A DNA stretch of 64,000 nucleotides from Massilia solisilvae (GTDB lineage Bacteria > Pseudomonadota > Gammaproteobacteria > Burkholderiales > Burkholderiaceae_D), in assembly GCF_024753215.1 (NCBI RefSeq), contig NZ_JANUGV010000002.1, positions 372,001-436,000 of the forward strand, written 5' to 3'. This document shows, one piece after another, positions 58,455-64,000 of the stretch. The notes below the pieces were generated by a model. That model did not search any database. It saw nothing but the letters and a program-made list of their open reading frames with translations, and was not told the DNA's origin. The position numbers and the translations under genes were made by a program. Numbering within the stretch: the stretch's first letter is position 1; each line of letters opens with the position of its first letter.

Positions 58455-59357
58455 CTAGCGCTGGCCCGCGTCGCGCGCCGGCACCGACTTCACGTATGCA
58501 TACAGCGCGCGCAGCTCCGTTTCGTTCATCTTGCCCAGCGAGCCGAACGGCATCACGGAGCTGATTGCGGTCCCGTCCGGACGGCGCCCGGTGCGCAGCA
58601 TCGTGATGAACAGTTCCGGCGTGGCATACCGGGTCATCGCGCTACCCTTGCCAGGCGTCAGGTTCGCAGCCGCCGGCCACGTCGGCGCGCCGCCCGGGAT
58701 CTTGCCGCCGGAAAGTTGCGGGCCGTGGCAGCCAACGCAGGTGTTGGCCACGTAGGCGCCATATTCCACCGTCACGTCGGCCGGAACCGGCTGCGGCGGC
58801 TGCTTCAGGTGGTCGATCTTTTCGGCCGCGTCCTCGATCACGCCAAAGCCGTACAGCACTTTCACCGGCATCGGCACGTCGATGCGCGCGCGCTCGCCGG
58901 CCATAGCGGGCATTTGCTGAAGGAAAGAGACGAGCGCGGCCATGTCTTCGTCCGTCAGGCGGTTGTAATCCTCGCTCGGCATCATCTGGACGGGATTGCC
59001 GTTGGGCTTCACGCCGTGGCGCACCACGCGGACCCAGTCGTCCAGTTTGTAGGCGCGGGTGACGCTGTTCTCGCCGCCGGTGATGTTGGGCGCCACCACA
59101 TACATGCCGCCGTCACGCACCACGACCTTGCCGGCGCCATTGATGCCGTGGCACTCGGCGCAGCCGCGCGTGTTGTACAGGTAACGGCCTTGCTCGATGC
59201 GCGAGGCGTCGACCGGCACCGACAGCGGTGGCAGCGGAAAGGCGACCACGCGCGCCATTTTGCGCTCGCCGATGGCCTTGCCCACCACAGCGGTTACCAT
59301 GCCCAACAAGGCCAGCCCGACCAGCAGGAAGCTGGTGCGTTTCACCCATTTGCTCAT
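58455..59357 (-). CDS. Dihaem cytochrome c
   Basis: 300 residues from the ATG at 59357 (a TTG at 59381 is in frame). An N-terminal membrane segment (about 10-30, SFLLVGLALLGMVTAVVGKA) anchors the protein in the inner membrane facing the periplasm. Two haem motifs, CAECH near residue 68 and CVGCH near residue 210, divide it into two cytochrome c domains, with candidate axial Met in VQMMPSEDY and SVMPFGS. Its layout matches diheme cytochromes that pass electrons to oxidases or dehydrogenases. No such enzyme gene is adjacent. Confidence 0.88.
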   Translation of the reverse strand: MSKWVKRTSFLLVGLALLGMVTAVVGKAIGERKMARVVAFPLPPLSVPVDASRIEQGRYLYNTRGCAECHGINGAGKVVVRDGGMYVVAPNITGGENSVTRAYKLDDWVRVVRHGVKPNGNPVQMMPSEDYNRLTDEDMAALVSFLQQMPAMAGERARIDVPMPVKVLYGFGVIEDAAEKIDHLKQPPQPVPADVTVEYGAYVANTCVGCHGPQLSGGKIPGGAPTWPAAANLTPGKGSAMTRYATPELFITMLRTGRRPDGTAISSVMPFGSLGKMNETELRALYAYVKSVPARDAGQR

Positions 59358-59546
59358 CTTGAAATTTCCCTGTTGGGACAAAATATTGATGACAGAAATT
59401 TATCACCTGTTTGCTGTTTGTTGATAGATAAAAGTAGACGACTTATCAGTTTCGGTAGCTGGACTGCAACATCCCGGGCATGAACCGTGCGTAGGGGTGA
59501 GGCCGCCCGGCGTTACCATCAAGAGCACCGGATCGGGAGCGCGCGC

Positions 59547-60461
59547 GTGGAATACAAGGACTATTACAAGATTCTTGGCGTAGAACGAACTGCGTCGGCC
59601 GAAGACATCAAGAAGGCGTACCGCAAGCTGGTGCGCAAATACCACCCTGATGTCAGCAAGCACAAGGACGCGGACGAAAAGACCAAGGAAATCAATGAGG
59701 CCTATGGTGTGCTGGGCGACGCGGAAAAACGCACCGCGTACGACCAGCTCGGCCAGGGTTTCCAGCAAGGCCAGGAGTTCCGTCCGCCGCCGGACTGGGG
59801 CACGCAACACGATTTCTCGGGCGCCAATACCGAGGACATTTTCGCCGACCTGTTTGCCAACCTGGGGCGCAGGGGCAGGGCGGGGCGCGCCGGCGGGCAC
59901 GCCTTCCAGATGCCGGGCGAGGACATCCACGCCGCCATCACCATCGACCTGGGCGATGCCTACAGCGGCACCACCCGCGCGATCGGCCTGCGCGTGCCCG
60001 AGGCCGATGCGCAAGGCCACGTGGTGATGCGCGAGAAAACCCTCAACGTGAACATTCCCAAGGGCGTCACGGCGGGCCAGCAGCTGCGCCTGTCCGGGCA
60101 GGGGCATCCGGGCATCGGCGGCGGGCCGCCGGGCAACCTGTACCTGGAAATCCAGTTCAACCCCGATCCGCGCTATCGGATCGAGGGCGCGGACGTGTAC
60201 CAGAACGTGCCGGTCACGCCGTGGGAGGCTGCGCTTGGCGCCGGCATCGCGGTGCAAACGCCGTCCGGCCCGGTGGAGGTGACGGTGCCGCCCAACTCGC
60301 AGCCGGGCCGCAAGCTCAGGCTGAAGGGCCGCGGCATCCCGTCCGCCACGCCGGGCGACCTGTACCTGATCCTGGAAGTCGTGCTGCCGCCGGCAAACAC
60401 CGAGCGCGCGCGCGAGCTGTACCAGCAAATGGCGCGTGACCTGGCCTTCAACCCGCGCTAA
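59547..60461 (+). CDS. cbpA: Curved DNA-binding/DnaJ-class chaperone CbpA
   Basis: 304 residues from a GTG start (GGGAG upstream); the longer frame from 59487 is not supported. J domain at 1-68 with HPD at 33-35, Gly-rich linker, then two substrate-binding C-terminal domains (about 120-300), no zinc finger. It stimulates DnaK and binds DNA. The cbpM gene starts 6 nt later, as in the standard cbpAM operon, where CbpM inhibits CbpA. Confidence 0.95.
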   Translation: MEYKDYYKILGVERTASAEDIKKAYRKLVRKYHPDVSKHKDADEKTKEINEAYGVLGDAEKRTAYDQLGQGFQQGQEFRPPPDWGTQHDFSGANTEDIFADLFANLGRRGRAGRAGGHAFQMPGEDIHAAITIDLGDAYSGTTRAIGLRVPEADAQGHVVMREKTLNVNIPKGVTAGQQLRLSGQGHPGIGGGPPGNLYLEIQFNPDPRYRIEGADVYQNVPVTPWEAALGAGIAVQTPSGPVEVTVPPNSQPGRKLRLKGRGIPSATPGDLYLILEVVLPPANTERARELYQQMARDLAFNPR

Positions 60462-60467
60462 GGAGCA

Positions 60468-60785
60468 ATGACGATGCAACCGAACCAACCGATCAGCGGG
60501 GTGCTGCTCGACGAAGTCGCCCTCACCCTGGAAGAGCTGGCGCATGCCGTCGATGTGGAGCCGGAGTGGGTGGTGCGCCACGTGCAGGCGGGCGTGCTGG
60601 GCGGCGAGATTTCCGTGCAGGTGACCAGCTGGCGTTTTCGCAGCGGCGACCTGGACCGCGCCCGCCGGCTGCTGCGCATCGAGCGCGATTTCGACGCCAA
60701 CGAAGAGCTGGCCGCGCTGGTGATCGACCTGGGCGACGAGATCCGCCGGCTGCGTGCGCGCATGCGCGCGCTGGGCGTGGAGTAA
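60468..60785 (+). CDS. cbpM: Chaperone modulator CbpM
   Basis: 105 residues with AAGGAG just before the ATG. The MerR-like helical family has L-T-L-E-E-L-A-H-A-V-D-V-E-P-E-W-V and the later ARRLLRIERDFDANEELAAL, then a C-terminal coil (LVIDLGDEIRRLRARM). It binds the J domain of CbpA and blocks its action. Its place right behind cbpA makes the call firm. Confidence 0.92.
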   Translation: MTMQPNQPISGVLLDEVALTLEELAHAVDVEPEWVVRHVQAGVLGGEISVQVTSWRFRSGDLDRARRLLRIERDFDANEELAALVIDLGDEIRRLRARMRALGVE

Positions 60786-60867
60786 GCAGCCCAGCCGTTC
60801 CCATGCGCGCGCCGCGGCCGCGTGCCAGCTCCTAGAATTTGTCGCACAGGACAAACGGGAGAATGAC

Positions 60868-61464
60868 ATGGAACAGCAACAGGGCAATGGCCAGGAACTG
60901 CAGGGCAAGCACGTGGCAATGCTGCTCACCGACGGAGTGGAGCAGGTTGAATACACCGAGCCGCGCAAGTTCCTGGAGCAGCACGGCGCGCAGGTCACGC
61001 TGGTGTCGCCAAAGGGCACGGGCAACGAGATCCAGGGTTTCAACCACCTCACGCCCGGCGACAAGTTCAGGGTCGAGATGGACGTGCGCGACGCGCGTCC
61101 GTCCGACTTCGACATGCTGGTGCTGCCGGGGGGCGTGGCCAACCCTGACCAGTTGCGCCTGTCCGAAGAGGCGATCAACTTCATCCGCGACTTTGGCGAC
61201 GAAGACAAGCCGATCGCCGCGATTTGCCACGGGCCGTGGACGCTGATCGACGCCGGCCTGGCACAAGCCAAGCACATGACGAGCTGGCCGACGCTGCGCC
61301 AGGACCTGTCCAACGCCGGCGCCGAGTGGACCGACGAGCAGGTGGTGGTGGATGGCAGGCTGATCACCAGCCGCAAGCCGGACGACATCCCGGCCTTCAA
61401 CGATGCCATGCTCAAGGAGCTGGTGGCGGTGGCCGACAACGCCAACACCGGCGCGCAGGCCTGA
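60868..61464 (+). CDS. DJ-1/PfpI family protein (type 1 glutamine amidotransferase-like)
   Basis: 198 residues from the ATG at 60868 (GGGAGAATGAC ahead). The nucleophile elbow A-A-I-C-H-G-P-W carries the Cys, with the Glu in LTDGVEQVEYTEP and the neighbour ITSRKPDDIPAFN. Related to the PfpI/YhbO stress proteases or glyoxalases. The role in repair of glycated proteins is known only for relatives. It is followed by a REPIN. Position between cbpAM and atpGC suggests a general stress context. Confidence 0.87.
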   Translation: MEQQQGNGQELQGKHVAMLLTDGVEQVEYTEPRKFLEQHGAQVTLVSPKGTGNEIQGFNHLTPGDKFRVEMDVRDARPSDFDMLVLPGGVANPDQLRLSEEAINFIRDFGDEDKPIAAICHGPWTLIDAGLAQAKHMTSWPTLRQDLSNAGAEWTDEQVVVDGRLITSRKPDDIPAFNDAMLKELVAVADNANTGAQA

Positions 61465-61467
61465 GCC

Positions 61468-61567
61468 GGAGGGTGGGCAGCTGGGCTGCCCGCGCGTCCA
61501 GACGGAGCTGGCGTTTCGGACTGCCGGCTGCATCTGAACGCGTGGGCAGGAAACCTGCCCACCCTAC
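61468..61567. repeat. REPIN family A, copy 5
   Basis: GGAGGGTGGGCAGCTGGGCT at one end (head GGAG instead of GTAG), and the intact inverted unit CGTGGGCAGGAAACCTGCCC followed by ACCCTAC at the other. About 93 bp before atpG. Confidence 0.8.
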
Positions 61568-61659
61568 GTTCCATGGGACTTTGGTCTCATTGCGTTCTGC
61601 CCCGATCGGCCTGACGATGGCTGCAAGCCGCGCGGCACGCGGCGCTGAGGAGGCGCGTC

Positions 61660-62529
61660 ATGGCTGGCTTCAAGGACATCCGGACCAAGATCCGGAGCGT
61701 CGAGAACACCCGCAAGATCACCAAGGCGATGGAGATGGTCGCCGCGTCCAAGATGCGCAGGGCGCAGGAGCGGATGCGCTCGGCGCGGCCGTATGCCGAC
61801 AAGGTGCGCCGCATCGCCGGCCACCTGGCCGAGGCCAACCCCGAGTACCGCCACCCATTCATTATCCGCCGCGACGAGGTGAAGAATGCCGGGCTGGTGG
61901 TGGTCACCACCGACAAGGGCCTGTGCGGCGGCATGAACACGAACATCCTGCGCAACCTGGTGGCCAGGATGCGCGAGCTCGATGCGGCGCACGTGGGCGT
62001 GTCGACAGTCGCGATCGGTAACAAGGGCCTGGGCTTCCTGAACCGTATCGGGGCGCGCGTGGTGGCGCAGGCCGCCCAGCTGGGCGACACGCCGCACCTG
62101 AGCCGCCTGATCGGCCCGATCAAGGTGCTGCTGGACGCCTACTTCGCGGGTGAGATCGACGAGGTGCACATCTTCTACACCCGCTTTGTGAACAGCATGA
62201 CCCAGGTGCCGGTGGCCGAGCAGCTGGTGCCGCTCACGCCCGAAAAGCTGCGCCCCGAGCTGACCACGCACAGCTGGGAATACATCTACGAGCCCGACCC
62301 GCAGACCGTCATCGACGACCTGCTGCAGCGCTATGTGGAGGCGGTGATCTATCGCGCGGTGGCCGAGAACATGGCGTCCGAGCAGTCGGCGCGGCGCATG
62401 GCCATGAAGGCCGCGAGCGACAACGCCGGCAACGTGATCGGGGAGCTCAACCTCCTGTACAACAAAAACCGCCAGGCTGCGATCACCAAGGAGATTTCCG
62501 AGATCGTGTCCGGCGCGGCGGCGGTCTGA
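61660..62529 (+). CDS. atpG: F-type ATP synthase subunit gamma, orphan copy
   Basis: 289 residues, full length. The central rotor shaft, with N-terminal helix [25 protein letters not shown] and C-terminal helix [21 protein letters not shown], and the [10 protein letters not shown] segment. All parts appear intact and the coding looks functional. Unusual: the gene next to it is atpC, not atpD, and no other ATP synthase genes are in reach, so this is probably an additional copy beside the main operon. GGAGG lies before the ATG. Confidence 0.93.
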   Translation: MAGFKDIRTKIRSVENTRKITKAMEMVAASKMRRAQERMRSARPYADKVRRIAGHLAEANPEYRHPFIIRRDEVKNAGLVVVTTDKGLCGGMNTNILRNLVARMRELDAAHVGVSTVAIGNKGLGFLNRIGARVVAQAAQLGDTPHLSRLIGPIKVLLDAYFAGEIDEVHIFYTRFVNSMTQVPVAEQLVPLTPEKLRPELTTHSWEYIYEPDPQTVIDDLLQRYVEAVIYRAVAENMASEQSARRMAMKAASDNAGNVIGELNLLYNKNRQAAITKEISEIVSGAAAV

Positions 62530-62546
62530 ACCTGCGGGAGGGTGCG

Positions 62547-62981
62547 ATGGCAACCGAAGCGAGAACGCTGCACGTCGATGTCGTGTCGGCCGAGGAGGAG
62601 ATCTTTTCCGGCGACGCCGAGTTCGTGGCGCTGCCCGGCGAGGCCGGCGAACTGGGCATCTACCCGATGCACACGCCGCTCATCACGCGCATCCGGCCCG
62701 GCTCGGTGCGCATCAAGCTGGCCGGCAGCGGCGAGGAGGAGCTGGTGTTCGTTGCCGGCGGCATCCTGGACGTGCAGCCGACGGCGGTGACGGTGCTGGC
62801 CGAGACCGCGATCCGCGGGCGCGACCTGGACGAGGCCAAGGCGAACGAAGCGCGCAAGCAGGCCGAGGAGACGCTGGCCAATCGCACCGCAACGGTGGAC
62901 TACGCCAAGGCGCAGGCCGAGCTGGCCGAGGCTATCGCGCAGCTGGCGGCGATTTCGCGGCTGCGCGAGCGGCGCCGCTGA
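62547..62981 (+). CDS. atpC: F-type ATP synthase subunit epsilon, orphan copy
   Basis: 144 residues. The N-terminal beta-sandwich ([33 protein letters not shown] then [11 protein letters not shown]) and the two C-terminal helices ([34 protein letters not shown]) are those of epsilon. It couples gamma to the c-ring and can inhibit the enzyme. 17 nt after atpG; atpD, normally between them, is missing without any remnant. A regulatory or spare role is speculative. Confidence 0.92.
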   Translation: MATEARTLHVDVVSAEEEIFSGDAEFVALPGEAGELGIYPMHTPLITRIRPGSVRIKLAGSGEEELVFVAGGILDVQPTAVTVLAETAIRGRDLDEAKANEARKQAEETLANRTATVDYAKAQAELAEAIAQLAAISRLRERRR

Positions 62982-63047
62982 GCCATGCGGTGACGACCGG
63001 CGGTGGCAGCGGTCCAAGCCATATTGCCACTTGAAAGGGAAGTCATC

Positions 63048-63410
63048 ATGACCACGACCGTCGTCGGCGTGTTCGAGGAGTTCGGCCCTGCGTTCTCGGC
63101 CAAGAACGAATTGATCGCGTCCGGCTTTTCATGGACCGCGGTCCAGCTCGTGCCCGACCACGAGATACCGCTGAGAGAGCGCAGCGCCACGCCGCACACC
63201 GATCCGAACTCGGTCAGCTTCAAGATGCAGACCCTGTTCACGGGACTGTTCGGCGCGCGCGATACCTCGCACAGCAATCTCTACGCCGAAGCGGTGCGCC
63301 GCGGCGGCTATGTGGTGACGGTCGATACGCATGATGCCGCCGAACGCGCGCGCGCCGAGGAAGGGCTGCGGCGCTTCAATCCGGCGATCGTCGAAGCGCG
63401 CGCCACCTGA
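63048..63410 (+). CDS. Small soluble protein, stress 17M-like fold
   Basis: 120 residues, AAAGGGA before the ATG. The start V-V-G-V-F-E-E-F-G-P-A-F-S-A-K-N-E-L-I-A-S-G-F resembles the small alpha/beta family found in 'general stress protein 17M'-like proteins, and the end reads GGYVVTVDTHDAAERARAEE. Family members are often next to stress genes. The function is not known. It is 66 nt downstream of atpC and may share its transcript. Confidence 0.65.
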   Translation: MTTTVVGVFEEFGPAFSAKNELIASGFSWTAVQLVPDHEIPLRERSATPHTDPNSVSFKMQTLFTGLFGARDTSHSNLYAEAVRRGGYVVTVDTHDAAERARAEEGLRRFNPAIVEARAT

Positions 63411-63611
63411 GCCGCAAATGGTGTCCTTGTTTCCCGCGTGCTTTTGCGTGCACGCTTGGGTTGGCGCGCGATGCCGGCATCGTGTGATCGTTCTAGAATG
63501 GGTGCTTGACTGGCCAGCACGCCCGCCGCATGCCGCCACATCCATTCCGGTGGCGGGGCACTGGATGCGCAGGCCGGCTCGCGCGCGGAGCATCGTGCGG
63601 AGGAAGGCGCA

Positions 63612-64000
63612 ATGAATCTTCTCGAGTCAATCAACGATCCGGCACAGCTGCGCAAGCTGCCTCCGGAGCTACTGCGGCCGCTGGCGGACGAACTGCGCCA
63701 GTTCCTGCTCGATTCGGTGTCGCAAACCGGCGGGCACCTGTCATCGAACCTGGGAACGGTGGAGCTGACGATCGCGCTGCACTACGTGTTCGATACGCCG
63801 CGCGACCGCCTGGTATGGGACGTCGGGCACCAGACCTACCCCCATAAAATCCTCACCGGCCGGCGCGAGCGCATGCACACGTTGCGCCAGCTGGGCGGCA
63901 TTTCTGGCTTCCCGCGGCGCGACGAAAGCCGCTACGACACCTTCGGCACGGCGCACTCGTCCACCTCGATCTCGGCCGCGCTGGGCATGGCGCATGCCGC
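63612..64000 (+). CDS. dxs: 1-deoxy-D-xylulose-5-phosphate synthase, 5' part
   Basis: Only the first 129 codons are in the window; the gene continues past 64000. GGAGGAAGG precedes the ATG. The thiamine-diphosphate enzyme makes DXP from pyruvate and glyceraldehyde-3-phosphate, the first step of the non-mevalonate isoprenoid pathway. [41 protein letters not shown] and [15 protein letters not shown] are the standard N-terminal blocks, including the His and GH residues that contact the cofactor. Start and frame are clear. Confidence 0.95.
   Translation, partial: MNLLESINDPAQLRKLPPELLRPLADELRQFLLDSVSQTGGHLSSNLGTVELTIALHYVFDTPRDRLVWDVGHQTYPHKILTGRRERMHTLRQLGGISGFPRRDESRYDTFGTAHSSTSISAALGMAHA

Overview
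The window looks like chromosomal DNA of a high-GC betaproteobacterium, most likely Oxalobacteraceae of the Massilia/Telluria/Duganella type. Reasons: strong GC3 bias with long antisense shadow frames, the gene order rpsP-rimM-trmD-rplS, a DUF3579 protein, PEP-CTERM sorting signals, exeAB-type gspAB, and many secreted Zn- and Ser-peptidases. I see no rRNA, tRNA, CRISPR array, IS element or complete prophage. The taxon is inferred, not computed.

Layout. 1-3457: small envelope or unknown proteins, then a glycerophosphodiesterase whose stop codon lies in a REP repeat. 3567-10695: alaS, tusA, etfBA and an acyl-CoA dehydrogenase, separated by terminators and repeats. 11087-16415: a lipoprotein, a TM2 protein, the translation cluster rpsP-rimM-trmD-rplS, a Nudix hydrolase and an AmpE/CobD-like membrane protein. 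16838-22836: DUF3579, CBS, M16 peptidase, SDR and TPR genes. 22991-27471: a four-gene minus-strand GlcNAc operon (nagK-nagA-nagB-nagZ) behind a near-consensus promoter that touches a tandem operator. 27816-35428: yjjG, a double HAF-repeat/PEP-CTERM protein, a CocE-type hydrolase, a 16-rung beta-solenoid protein and small genes. 35518-38590: gspA-gspB-mobB and a YjfB-like peptide. 38708-40665: a bufferin-type RiPP operon whose MNIO enzyme and DUF2063 partner are fused through an interspersed repeat. 40701-44605: small proteins, fumC, a FimV-like protein, a candidate structured RNA and fliT. 44877-52505: M1 and M13 peptidases, a methyltransferase, CsbD and a chemoreceptor. 52617-54385: a small accessory pair that includes a putative phage abortive-infection (AbiC-like) protein. 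54459-64000: S9 peptidase, MATE pump, dihaem cytochrome c, cbpAM, a PfpI-like protein, an orphan atpG-atpC pair without atpD, a small stress-type protein and the start of dxs.

Two interspersed repeat families run through the window. Family A is a REPIN: GTAG plus a GGTGGGCAG...CTGCCCAC stem, present as two inverted copies. Family B has the core GTCGTCCCGGCG...CGCCGGGACGAC, usually followed by CCCATGCTGAG. Both lie between genes, but family A supplies two stop codons and one family B copy is translated inside the bufBC fusion.

Most promising for follow-up: the repeat-mediated bufBC fusion, the structured RNA at about 43944-44170, the fused double PEP-CTERM protein, the orphan gamma-epsilon ATP synthase pair, and the AbiC-like locus.
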